64,000 nt of DNA from JBNJGB01 sp051747385 (GTDB taxonomy: Bacteria; Myxococcota_A; UBA9042; PHBI01; JACKFB01): positions 186,001 to 250,000 of the forward strand of contig JBNJGB010000005.1 in the NCBI GenBank assembly GCA_051747385.1. Direction: 5' to 3'. Below the pieces are notes generated by a model. That model had not been told where the DNA came from and ran no database searches. It saw nothing but the letters and a program-made list of their open reading frames with translations. Made by a program: the position numbers and the translations under genes. Shown here in pieces: positions 9,468-17,610 of the stretch. Positions within the stretch are counted from its first letter, which is position 1. The number at the start of each line of letters is the position of its first letter.

Positions 9468-10811
9468 TCAGGGCGCCAGGGCGAAGGTGAAGGGGGTCTC
9501 GGGGCCGCCCTCCTCGCCCACCACCACGCCGCCCAGGGCCTCGAAGATCCGGTCCGCGTAGAGTTGGTGGCCGAGGTCGTTCATGTGCAGCGGGTCGTTG
9601 AGGTAGGGCTCCACGTCGTCGGTGCCCAGGGACGCCTCGATGTCCGCGATGACCACCCCGTCCAACGCGGCCACGGCCGTGCGCAGGTCGTCGAACGTGG
9701 AGCCCACCAGCCCCGGAATCACGGCGTGAAACGAGCCGGCCATGTCCTGCCAGGTCTCCGAGTTCCCGTAGTTCGGGTAGATGCAGTAGACGATGTCCGC
9801 CTCGGGAGCCCGGGCGCGGATCTCCTCGAGGATGGTCTCGATGTTCCCGGTGACCCCCTCGAAGTACTCCGGGAAGGCCTCCAGGAGGCCGAACACCTCG
9901 TCGCTCGACTTGGAGGTGAGGTCGCCCATGTAGTTCTTCAGGTCGTTTCCGCCGACGGACACCACCACCACGTCCGCGTCCCCGGCGTGGGGGGCGAAGC
10001 GATCCTCGAAGTAGTCCGATCCGGGCAGCCAGTCGTCGGTCACGGCGCCCGGCACGGCCACGTTGACGTTCTCCGCCTCCGCGAGGGGCTGAACGAGGGT
10101 GCGCAGACGCGCCGGGAAGTGCGGGTGCGGCCCGGCGTGGGGGACGCTGTCGCCGATGGTCACGATCTTCACCGCGCCCTCGGACACCGCCTCTGAGAAG
10201 CGGCGCGGACAGTTGTGCGTCGTGCAGGCCTCCTCCGCGGCGAGGTCCGGCACCACCAGCCAGGTCCCCTCCGCCACGGCGCCGAAGGAAAAGCGCCCGT
10301 CCGGGCAGCTCTCCGTCGCGGCCTCGCCGCCCGTGCCCACCAGCGCGACGCCCCGACCGGACAGCGGCTCGTCGTGCTCGGTCGAGCCGAACTGCTCGTA
10401 GAGGGACTCGGCGCTCTCGTCCCGGTCCACGTAGAAGCGCCCCGAGACCGCCGGCGCCTCGAGGGCCTCGGCCGTCGGACAGGGCGGCCCCGCGTCCACC
10501 GCGTCCGTCTCGCCGACCACCGCGTCGCCGCCCCCGGCTTCCGGAGCGTCGGACGCCGTCACGTCGGGAACCGCGGCGTCGGGCACGTCGGACTCGGGGG
10601 TGTCCGCCCCGACGTCGGCCGGGCCGAGGTCGGGCACCGCATCCACTCCGACTTCGGACAGCGGGGCGTCAGGCGCCGCGTCCGCCGAACCCTCGTCCTG
10701 CACGTATGCGTCGACCGCGCCGTCCGCGTCCCGCTCGGCCCCGGCGCCCCCCTCGTCACAGGCGGCGATCGCCATGACCCCCACGAACGCCCACCTCACG
10801 ACCCGATCCAT
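9468..10811 (-). CDS. SGNH/GDSL-hydrolase lipoprotein
   Basis: A 447-aa lipoprotein (lipobox ending at C18, MAIAAC). Residues ~20-110 are an Asp/Ala/Val-rich low-complexity linker typical of myxobacterial surface lipoproteins. The catalytic part shows the SGNH blocks: block I IVTIGDS with Ser222, a Gly in block II near VAVPGA, block III GGND (287-290), and block V DPLHMND with Asp406 and His409. The family hydrolyses esters or acetyl groups, often on carbohydrate or lipid. The start ATG follows GGGGAG. It sits beside the exopolysaccharide locus and points the same way as the leftward genes, so modification of surface polysaccharide is a reasonable but unproven idea. Confidence 0.88.
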   Translation of the reverse strand: MDRVVRWAFVGVMAIAACDEGGAGAERDADGAVDAYVQDEGSADAAPDAPLSEVGVDAVPDLGPADVGADTPESDVPDAAVPDVTASDAPEAGGGDAVVGETDAVDAGPPCPTAEALEAPAVSGRFYVDRDESAESLYEQFGSTEHDEPLSGRGVALVGTGGEAATESCPDGRFSFGAVAEGTWLVVPDLAAEEACTTHNCPRRFSEAVSEGAVKIVTIGDSVPHAGPHPHFPARLRTLVQPLAEAENVNVAVPGAVTDDWLPGSDYFEDRFAPHAGDADVVVVSVGGNDLKNYMGDLTSKSSDEVFGLLEAFPEYFEGVTGNIETILEEIRARAPEADIVYCIYPNYGNSETWQDMAGSFHAVIPGLVGSTFDDLRTAVAALDGVVIADIEASLGTDDVEPYLNDPLHMNDLGHQLYADRIFEALGGVVVGEEGGPETPFTFALAP

Positions 10812-11001
10812 CCGCTCCCCCTCCCGCCGAGCCCGGAGTCTACGCGCGACGTCACGCCCCGCTCAACCCGGCCCGTTGCAGCCGCGCGCGGGCGCAGACC
10901 GTCTCCCCCACGGCAGGAAGGCGCACGACCATGAAGGCGGCGACGATGAAGGAAGCGATGTTCGGCGCCGCGGCAGACGGCCAGCCCGATCCAGTCGCGG
11001 A

Positions 11002-11304
11002 TCACCGCATCGCCTCGCAGAAGAAGGCGCACGCGTCGCTCGCACACTCGGTCGAGTCCGTGCAAGGCGCGCCCAGCGCCTTGTCGGACTGACAGGTGCT
11101 GCGCCTGGCGGGATCGGCGAGCTCGCAGAACTCCGACGAGGCGCAGTCGCCGTGGCGAAGCGGATCGACGCGAAGTCGGCCAGACCCCGCACGAACCGGC
11201 GGATGCGCTCCGGGAAGGCCCCGACGTCGGCCTCCGTCCGCACGGAGGCTGACACGCGGCGAGGCCCGGGCCGGCCCATCGGGCGCCAGCCCGACGCCCG
11301 GCAA
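11002..11304 (-). pseudogene. Chimeric remnant: duplicated deacetylase 3' segment joined to a Cys-rich fragment
   Basis: Bases 11150-11243 repeat 11358-11451 of the neighbouring deacetylase gene without indels, 88 of 94 identical (offset 208). In the deacetylase frame the copy encodes SVRTEADVGAFPERIRRFV..., but it is out of frame with what follows. From about 11149 down to the stop at 11002 a different frame gives a Cys-rich tail (CASSEFCEL, ACAFFCEAMR) resembling secreted myxobacterial Cys-rich proteins. The remaining spacer (10812-11319) shows no gene. This looks like debris from a duplication and fusion event at the end of the polysaccharide operon. Confidence 0.55.
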
Positions 11305-11319
11305 TCCGGCCTATGGAAA

Positions 11320-12306
11320 CTACCGGCCGGGCGCCGCGACGCCGGCGATCTCGCTCACCGTGGCGAAGCGGATCGACGCGAAGTCGGTCAGCCCCCGCAC
11401 GAACCGGCGGATGCGCTCCTGGAACGCCTCGGCGTCGGCCTCCGTCCGCACGAACGGGCTCAGCCCCGGCAGGAGGCTCTCGCTGTGGAACATCATGTTG
11501 AGGTGGGAGACCCCCATCTCCACGTGGTGGCGCGCCAGGATGAGCATGTCCCGATCGTCGGCCGTCTCCGGCGAGAGGAAGATCCGCCGGAGCACCCGAG
11601 CCCGGTGCGCGATCCCGGCCGCGTGCAGATGCTTCAGGGGGCCGCGCCGTAGCAGTCCGTCGGCCTGGGAGGCCCGCGCGAAGGGGCGCCGGTTGAAGCC
11701 GGACGTGACGGGGACCTCGACCACCGCCCCCTCGTCGTCCGGCACCGTGGGATCGTGGGTCGGACCGACGCGGTAGACGTGCTCCGGCGCGCCCACGAAG
11801 GAGGGCCCGTGCTCGCCCTCCCAGGAGATCCAGGGCGTGACCGAGGTGTCCACCGAGTAGCCGCAGTCGATCAGGGCCTCCACCGACGACCGCCCCAGGC
11901 CCCAGCGGCCGGCCCGGAACACCGTCGGGGGCTCCCCGCCGCGGACCTCGCCGATGGCGTCGGTGAGACGCCGGAGCTTCTCCCGCTGCAGGGCCACGGG
12001 CAGGTTGCACATCATCGTGCGGACCGGCTCGAGAGGCTCGTCCACGGGCGGGCTCGTCCACGGGTGCAGGTGGGCGCCGATCTCCGCCTCGCCGGAGGCG
12101 TGGATCTCCCGGAACAGCCCGGCGGCCCAGTCGTCCGTGGCCGCCTCCCAGGTGAGCAGCCAGGTGGGGCGCACGCCCAGATCTCGCAGCATCCGCTGGG
12201 TGCCCGGCACGCGCCGCAGGTTGGCCGTGGTGTGCGGCTCCCGCGTGGGATCCCAGGCGTCGGCCTCGGTGTCGATGGTGACCGCGAGCGGGATCTCCGG
12301 CTTCAT
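11320..12306 (-). CDS. Polysaccharide deacetylase-like protein
   Basis: A 328-aa cytosolic-looking protein. The N-terminal IPLAVTIDTEADAW is a NodB-type metal-site strand (D-x-E), and EIGAHLHPW gives the HxH-type metal ligands. The rest (FRAGRWGLG, SVDTSVTPWISW) fits WalW-like members of the polysaccharide-deacetylase superfamily. Its ATG overlaps the stop of the flippase gene by 4 bases (ATGA at 12303-12306), so the two are translationally coupled and it is the last gene of the leftward polysaccharide operon. Probable role: removal or transfer of acyl groups on the polymer. The family also includes non-enzymatic members. Confidence 0.75.
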   Translation of the reverse strand: MKPEIPLAVTIDTEADAWDPTREPHTTANLRRVPGTQRMLRDLGVRPTWLLTWEAATDDWAAGLFREIHASGEAEIGAHLHPWTSPPVDEPLEPVRTMMCNLPVALQREKLRRLTDAIGEVRGGEPPTVFRAGRWGLGRSSVEALIDCGYSVDTSVTPWISWEGEHGPSFVGAPEHVYRVGPTHDPTVPDDEGAVVEVPVTSGFNRRPFARASQADGLLRRGPLKHLHAAGIAHRARVLRRIFLSPETADDRDMLILARHHVEMGVSHLNMMFHSESLLPGLSPFVRTEADAEAFQERIRRFVRGLTDFASIRFATVSEIAGVAAPGR

Positions 12307-13835
12307 GCCCGACTCCTGTTGGCGACGACGCTGCCGATCTGGTGCAGGCGGGTGCGGATCATGCGCACGATGGCGTCGCGCTCGGCCACGCCGAGGACAC
12401 CGCCGCGCCACATCAGCGCGAAGAAGACGCCGGTGAAGACCGTGGCGACGCCGACCTGGGCCCAGAAGCCCTCGGGGCTCCACACGAAATAGGCGGCGAT
12501 GATGGCGGCGGCGTAGCCGGCGAGGCGCAGCGTCGGCCACCAGTCGTACGCCACGGGCCAGAGGCGCTGGGCGAACCAGACGAAGGCCGCGAGGCGGAGC
12601 GCGAAGGCGACGACCGTGGCCAGGGCGGCGCCCCACGCGCCGAACGGGGGCACGAGCAGGGCGTAGCCGATCAGGGCGGTCACCACCGCGATCCACGTGG
12701 CGATGGTGGCCCGGGAGGTCCGCTCCGACACCTGGATCCCGAACTCGTACACCTTGGTCCACCCCTGGAAGGCGTAGGCGGCGAGGATCACCGGAACGAG
12801 GACTGCCGCCCCATGGTATTCGGGGTTGGACATGATGTGCAGGGTCGGGGTGACGAAGAGCGAGATGCCCACCACGACCAGCATCACGAGGCACGAGAAC
12901 AACAGCAGGCCCCGGTTGTAGGCTTTCTCGCGAACCTCCTTGTCCTCGCGGACGAGCCGGAAGCGCTGCGGATTCCAGGCCAGGAAGAACGGCGCCTCGG
13001 TCAGGTGCGCCAGGACGAAGCCGAACTGGTAGGCGAGGCTGTACACGCCCGTGACGTCCAGGTCGTGCCAGGCGACCAGGAAGTAGCGATCGGCGTACGT
13101 CAGGATGAATGTACCGGCCGTCGTCACGCGGTACGGCAGCCCGAACCGGATGAGGTCGAAGTACACGGCCTTGATGATCGGGAAGCCCGTCCGCCGGAAG
13201 AACCAGGCGAGGAGGAACGGGGTCAGCACGGCGTAGGTGATGATCGTGCTCAGGAGGATGCCCCGGACGCCCTCCTCCAGGACGACCACGAACAGCACGT
13301 TCAACGCGAGCTGGAGCACGAGCTTGGCGATGCTGACCCCGGTGTAGAGGCCCGAGCGCTGGCGCACCTGCATGAGGAGCGTGGGCAGCGTCAGGCACGG
13401 GTCGAGCACGAAGCTGAGCGCCGTGAGGGCGACCAGGTAGCCCTGCCCGGGGTCCTTGAGCACCAGCCCCGCGATCACGTCGGAGCCCAGGTACAACGCC
13501 AGCGCCCCCACGAGGTGGAAGGCCTGCATCATCGTCCAGGCCGCCACGACTACGCCGCGCGCCGTCCGCTCGTCGTCGGTCTTGAAGTAGAAGCGGAAGA
13601 CGCCGGCCGTGACGCCGGCCGACAGGAAGATGGCCGCCACGTCCACGCTCATGACCAGCAGGTGCACCGTGGCGTAGTCGGACGTGGAGAGGTAGCGGGT
13701 GTAGATGGGCAGCATGATGAAGCTGACCGCCCGCTGCGCGACGAAACCCAGCCCGTAGACGAGGGCGTCCCGGCTCAGCCTCCCCGTGGAGGTCGGGTCG
13801 TCCGACTTCGTGCTGGTGGAGTCGTCCGCGCTCAT
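12303..13835 (-). CDS. Polysaccharide flippase (Wzx/MATE-like)
   Basis: About 510 aa with roughly 14 hydrophobic segments spread over the whole length. It begins LVYGLGFVAQRAVSFIMLPI, the usual first-helix pattern of Wzx-type lipopolysaccharide and exopolysaccharide translocases. These move undecaprenyl-linked repeat units across the inner membrane. The ATG at 13833-13835 is chosen because AAGGGG precedes it; a TTG 48 bases upstream would add 16 residues. It is coupled to the deacetylase gene downstream and lies 79 bp after the polymerase/ligase gene. Confidence 0.9.
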   Translation of the reverse strand: MSADDSTSTKSDDPTSTGRLSRDALVYGLGFVAQRAVSFIMLPIYTRYLSTSDYATVHLLVMSVDVAAIFLSAGVTAGVFRFYFKTDDERTARGVVVAAWTMMQAFHLVGALALYLGSDVIAGLVLKDPGQGYLVALTALSFVLDPCLTLPTLLMQVRQRSGLYTGVSIAKLVLQLALNVLFVVVLEEGVRGILLSTIITYAVLTPFLLAWFFRRTGFPIIKAVYFDLIRFGLPYRVTTAGTFILTYADRYFLVAWHDLDVTGVYSLAYQFGFVLAHLTEAPFFLAWNPQRFRLVREDKEVREKAYNRGLLLFSCLVMLVVVGISLFVTPTLHIMSNPEYHGAAVLVPVILAAYAFQGWTKVYEFGIQVSERTSRATIATWIAVVTALIGYALLVPPFGAWGAALATVVAFALRLAAFVWFAQRLWPVAYDWWPTLRLAGYAAAIIAAYFVWSPEGFWAQVGVATVFTGVFFALMWRGGVLGVAERDAIVRMIRTRLHQIGSVVANRSRA

Positions 13836-13914
13836 GTCCCCTTCTGCTGCCGGGGTGGCCGCTCTCGCCGGCGTCGAGGCCAAATGGGCGTTCAGGCCCG
13901 TCGGGGCCGATGGC

Positions 13915-15306
13915 TCAGGCGCGCCCCGGTCCGGGCTGCGGCACGCCGACCGGCGGCGACCGCACTACCCGGGACTCGGCCCCGGATCGGGCCGTCGCCC
14001 GGACCGGATCCTCGACGCGATCGACGGCGGCGATGAATGCGATGGTGATGTAGAGGAACCAGTTCCAGGCCTGCGAGAGGAACGACGCGGCCACCAGCAG
14101 CCCGATCAGGCTTGGGAGCTGGGCGCGCACGACGGCTCCCCGGAGACCCTCGAATCGCCCCGGCGCGCGGTAGAGGCGCCAGGCGCTCCGGACGCTCACG
14201 AACAGGAGCATGCAGAAGGCCATGGCCCCGAAGATGCCGGTCTCCGCCGCGGCCTGGACCAGGGAGTTGTGGGCGGCCTTGGGGCGCCACTCCACGGGGT
14301 CGACGACGTAGGCGGGGTAGCTCTCGACGAAGCGATCCAGGCCGACGCCCGACAGCGGATTCCAGCGCAGCATGCGATAGCCGGCGATCCAGGCGTCCAA
14401 GCGCCCCTGGGCGGACTCGTCCAGGCCGCCGCCGCCCAGGCCCTGTCGCTGCTCGATGCCGGTGACGGCGATCAGACCCACGAGGATCGCCGCCACCGCA
14501 CCCCAGGTGAGCACGCGGCTCTTGAAGCGCAGGCGGAGCAGGAGATAGCCCGAGGCCGCGACGGCCAGGAGGCCGCCGCGCGACTGGGTCGCCAGGATCC
14601 CGCCGGCGGTGAGCGCCAGGAGCCCGAGGATCGCGACCCGCGGCAGTCCGCGCGCGCGGCCGACGGCCAGGACGAGGAACGGCAGGGGGATGAGCAGCGT
14701 CAGGGCCAGGTCGTTGGGATCGCCCAGCATGCCCACGGCGCCGGCCCGGCTGCCCTCGATGTCGGCGTGCCCGGTGAGCTGGGACCAGATGGCGTAGGCC
14801 CCGAGGAACGCGGTCCCGACGGCGAAGACGACCTGGAAGGCCACCGCCCGGCGCGGCCCGTCCACCAGGTTCAGGACGAGGAAGTAGAGGATCAGGATCT
14901 TCACGAACACGTCCGTGAAGTACTGCATGCTGTCCCGCGGTCCCGTGCCCAGGAAGATCGACGCGAAGGCGATGATCGTCAGCACCACGACCCACCGGTT
15001 GTGCGGCATGGTCGCCCAGGAGATGTCGCGCCGCGCCAGCTTGGACACGACGAACAACGCCAGGGCGAGCAGCGCCGCGATCTTCGCGGGGTGGATCCGC
15101 GCCAGGGCCGGGACGAACTCCGCCGGACGCGTCACCAGCACCAGGACGAACAGGAGCAGGGCCACGAACGGGCTCGAGATCCCGTACGCCAGGGCCCAGG
15201 CGGCCACGAGCACCAGGAGCGGCGCGGCCGGATGCACGAAGGCAAGGAGGCCGGCGGCGAGCGCCGCGCCGGCCGCGAGGGCGATCCGCGCGGTGGAGGA
15301 CTCCAC
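13915..15306 (-). CDS. O-antigen ligase / Wzy-type polymerase
   Basis: About 463 aa, 10-12 transmembrane segments. The Wzy_C (O-antigen ligase family) signature is in the large periplasmic loop: RWNPLSGVGLDRFVESYP, then AHNSLVQAAAETGIFGAM, with the H-N-x-L motif. TQSRGGLLA is also typical. It would polymerise repeat units or ligate polymer to a carrier at the periplasmic face. The preferred start is GTG at 15304-15306, five bases after a GAGG; another GTG at 15349-15351 lies inside the upstream gene. It belongs to the leftward operon with the co-polymerase and flippase. Confidence 0.9.
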   Translation of the reverse strand: MESSTARIALAAGAALAAGLLAFVHPAAPLLVLVAAWALAYGISSPFVALLLFVLVLVTRPAEFVPALARIHPAKIAALLALALFVVSKLARRDISWATMPHNRWVVVLTIIAFASIFLGTGPRDSMQYFTDVFVKILILYFLVLNLVDGPRRAVAFQVVFAVGTAFLGAYAIWSQLTGHADIEGSRAGAVGMLGDPNDLALTLLIPLPFLVLAVGRARGLPRVAILGLLALTAGGILATQSRGGLLAVAASGYLLLRLRFKSRVLTWGAVAAILVGLIAVTGIEQRQGLGGGGLDESAQGRLDAWIAGYRMLRWNPLSGVGLDRFVESYPAYVVDPVEWRPKAAHNSLVQAAAETGIFGAMAFCMLLFVSVRSAWRLYRAPGRFEGLRGAVVRAQLPSLIGLLVAASFLSQAWNWFLYITIAFIAAVDRVEDPVRATARSGAESRVVRSPPVGVPQPGPGRA

Positions 15307-15313
15307 GCCGGCC

Positions 15314-16723
15314 TCAGGCCACGGAGTCGACGATTCCGATGACCGGCGCACCGGTGAGGGCCTCGGCCTCGCCGCTGTTCCGGATCGTCGGATCGATCAG
15401 CTCGAAGACGAACACCAGGCTGAGCCCCAGGACCCCGCCGCCCAGCAGGCCGACGAGCACCAGGAAGGGGATCGAGAAACGCGGCGGCTCGGCGGGCGGG
15501 GTCGGCTCCTCGATCACCCGGATCTTGTTGGAGGCCTCGTAGCCGACCAGGGCTCGAGCGACGCGCGCGTCCTCGTACCGGGTGAGCAGGTTCGAGTACA
15601 CGGCCGACTTCGCGTCGTGCTGGCGCATCAGGGCGCTCAGGCGCTGCTCGGAGGCCGCGAACTGCTCCAGCTTGCCGCGGGCCTCCGCCACGCGCGTCTT
15701 CAGGAAGTCGACCTTCTCGCGCAGGGCCTCCGTGCGGCTGGCCACGGCCGTGTAGCTGAAGCCCTCGTCGTCCTCCTCCACCCGGCCGGCGACCTTGGCC
15801 AGGCGCTCGATGCGCTTCTCCTCGGAGTCGCGGCTGTCCGCCTCGACCTTCCGGAGCCGGGCCCGGACGTCGGCCACGTCGGCGGCGGCGACCTTCACCT
15901 CCGGGTGCTCGTTCGTGTACTTGGACTGCAGCACCCGCAGCCTGGCCCGGGCGTGGGCCAGCCGCTTCGCGACCCGCGAGGTGTGGGGATCGTAGCGGGC
16001 GAGCTCCTCCTCGTAGACCCGCTGGCGCTCCTCGTTGGCGATGAGCTCGGACTCGGCGTCCAGCAGCGCCTTGGAAAGGCGGGCGTAGCTCTCCAGGTTC
16101 AGCTTGTGCACGTCCGGCAGGACGTCCGCGTGCTCCTCCTTGAACGTCCGGATGCCCTCCTCCACGTCCCGGAGCTCCTTCTGCACGCGCTCGAGCTGGG
16201 CCTCCAGGAACTTCACCGTCTCGTCGAGGGACTGGTTCTGCGGCCGGACCATCTCCTCGATGAGGACTTCCGTCAGGAGATCCGCGCCGTCATAGACCCG
16301 GTGGGGATCGCGGCCGACGACGGTGATCTTCACCAGGCCGCCCCCCTCCCCGTACACGTCCACCTGGCCCCGGAAGTCCTCGACGGCGGCGATGGCCTCG
16401 GAGCGCGGCGTGTCGTCGGAGATCTCCCCGAGGTCCTCGAGCACGCGCGTCAGCGTCCGCGTGCTCTTCACGATGGAGTTGATGGCCGGCAGGCGGTTGG
16501 TGATGGGGGACTCGACGGCCATGTCCTCCAGGATCGGGTTCTTCTCGGTCTGCTCCTCCACGAGCAGCTCCACCTCGGCCTTGAGCTTCGGCCGCAAGAA
16601 GAAGCCCGACGCCACCGCCAGGACCGGCACGACGGCCAGGGAGATCCACACCGCGTTCCGGTGGGCCCGCAGGGCGTCCATCACCAGGTTCGGCTCGATG
16701 CGGCGAGTGTGCTCCTCGTTCAT
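15314..16723 (-). CDS. Polysaccharide co-polymerase / chain-length determinant (GumC/Wzz-like)
   Basis: A 469-aa inner-membrane protein with a helix near residues 26-44 (AVWISLAVVPVLAVASGFFL), a long periplasmic coiled-coil centre (about 165-400, many Glu/Arg/Leu heptads), and a second helix near 425-445 (IPFLVLVGLLGGGVLGLSLVF). The segment IRVIEEPTPPAEPPRFS before the last helix is the usual GNVR-type proline-rich motif. The protein ends soon after the second helix and lacks a fused cytosolic tyrosine kinase. A separate kinase-like ATPase is encoded directly upstream and overlaps it by 4 bases (ATGA, 16720-16723). The start follows GGAGGAG. Confidence 0.92.
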   Translation of the reverse strand: MNEEHTRRIEPNLVMDALRAHRNAVWISLAVVPVLAVASGFFLRPKLKAEVELLVEEQTEKNPILEDMAVESPITNRLPAINSIVKSTRTLTRVLEDLGEISDDTPRSEAIAAVEDFRGQVDVYGEGGGLVKITVVGRDPHRVYDGADLLTEVLIEEMVRPQNQSLDETVKFLEAQLERVQKELRDVEEGIRTFKEEHADVLPDVHKLNLESYARLSKALLDAESELIANEERQRVYEEELARYDPHTSRVAKRLAHARARLRVLQSKYTNEHPEVKVAAADVADVRARLRKVEADSRDSEEKRIERLAKVAGRVEEDDEGFSYTAVASRTEALREKVDFLKTRVAEARGKLEQFAASEQRLSALMRQHDAKSAVYSNLLTRYEDARVARALVGYEASNKIRVIEEPTPPAEPPRFSIPFLVLVGLLGGGVLGLSLVFVFELIDPTIRNSGEAEALTGAPVIGIVDSVA

Positions 16724-17283
16724 GTCTCCTCCGCGGTCGCCGCGCCGCCGTCCTCGGAGGCGACGCCCTCACCCGGGGGAGCGGCGAACAGGCGCGTGGC
16801 CCTCCGCCACGTGGCGGCCCCCTCGGCGGCGCGCACGGGAAGGTCCTCCTCGTTCCAGACGAAGCCGATGGGCGGGGCGCCTGCGGCGCGGAGCCAGGTC
16901 ACGGCCTCTCGCAGGTCCCGCTTCCGGGTGACGCGCTTCTTCACGACGAGGATCGTCCCGTCGAAGGCGTCCATCCAGTCCCTGGGAAGCCAGAGGATCT
17001 CCTCGCCCTCGAGCAGGGGCGGCGCCGGGACCAGCACCACGTCCGCCTTGGACATGGTCTGCGGGTCGTACAGGCGCAGCCCCTCCCACGAGATGATGTG
17101 GAACCTGCGCCCCTCCGGCGAGCGCAGCTCCGGCTCCACCAGCTCCATCACCTGCTCGAGCCCGTCCTCGCGCGCCACGGACGTCACCAGGACGAACCGG
17201 GCCCCGGAGCGGTCGACCGCCCCCTGGAAGCCGGCCGCGAGCTGTCTCGCCTTGCGCCTTCTCTCGGTGTCGTCCAGTGCCAT
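16720..17283 (-). CDS. Degenerate BY-kinase/ParA-like ATPase of the polysaccharide operon
   Basis: A 187-aa cytosolic protein in the position where CpsD/CapB-type tyrosine kinases sit. The C-terminal half, LVVKKRVTRKRDLREAVTWL then GAPPIGFVWNE, matches the end of the BY-kinase fold. The expected Walker A site is missing: the first strand reads FVLVTSVAREDGLEQV, with no GxxGxGKT. There is no Tyr cluster at the C-terminus. It probably no longer phosphorylates and may be a structural or regulatory partner of the co-polymerase. It starts 4 bp after the lipoprotein gene and is coupled to the co-polymerase gene. Confidence 0.65.
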   Translation of the reverse strand: MALDDTERRRKARQLAAGFQGAVDRSGARFVLVTSVAREDGLEQVMELVEPELRSPEGRRFHIISWEGLRLYDPQTMSKADVVLVPAPPLLEGEEILWLPRDWMDAFDGTILVVKKRVTRKRDLREAVTWLRAAGAPPIGFVWNEEDLPVRAAEGAATWRRATRLFAAPPGEGVASEDGGAATAEET

Positions 17284-17287
17284 CGGC

Positions 17288-17602
17288 CTAGTCCTCGCCC
17301 GGCGGACCGGGCAGCAACGTCATCACGGCGCCCTCGTCCAGGACGAAGCGCACCTCCCGTCGCTCGGCGTGCCATGGGCTGTCGGATCGCCCGGTGGGCA
17401 CGACGCGGACGCCGTGGACCCCCTCGTCCAGGCGAAACCTCTCGTCGTCGCCATATCCGACCGTATCGACGCGCTCTCCGTCGATCCAGACCTCGGCCTC
17501 CTCGTGCCCCGGGTCCCGGTGGCGGATCTCCAGCGCCGGACCACACCCCGTCGTCAGCAGGAGGAGCGCGAGTCCGGCCAGCAGCGTTCGCGACTTCTCC
17601 AC
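17288..17602 (-). CDS. Small lipoprotein of the polysaccharide operon
   Basis: A 104-aa protein starting at GTG (17600-17602) with a strong AGGAGG ribosome-binding site. The N-terminus EKSRTLLAGLALLLLTTGC is a lipoprotein signal with Cys in a good lipobox. The mature part is short, acidic and beta-rich (EVWIDGERVDTVGYGDDERF, GVHGVRVVPTG), resembling a PEGA-like or carbohydrate-facing domain. No family is recognised. It lies 8 bp after the Wza-like gene and 4 bp before the kinase-like gene, so it probably belongs to the export machinery. Confidence 0.8.
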   Translation of the reverse strand: MEKSRTLLAGLALLLLTTGCGPALEIRHRDPGHEEAEVWIDGERVDTVGYGDDERFRLDEGVHGVRVVPTGRSDSPWHAERREVRFVLDEGAVMTLLPGPPGED

Positions 17603-17610
17603 GACCCCTC

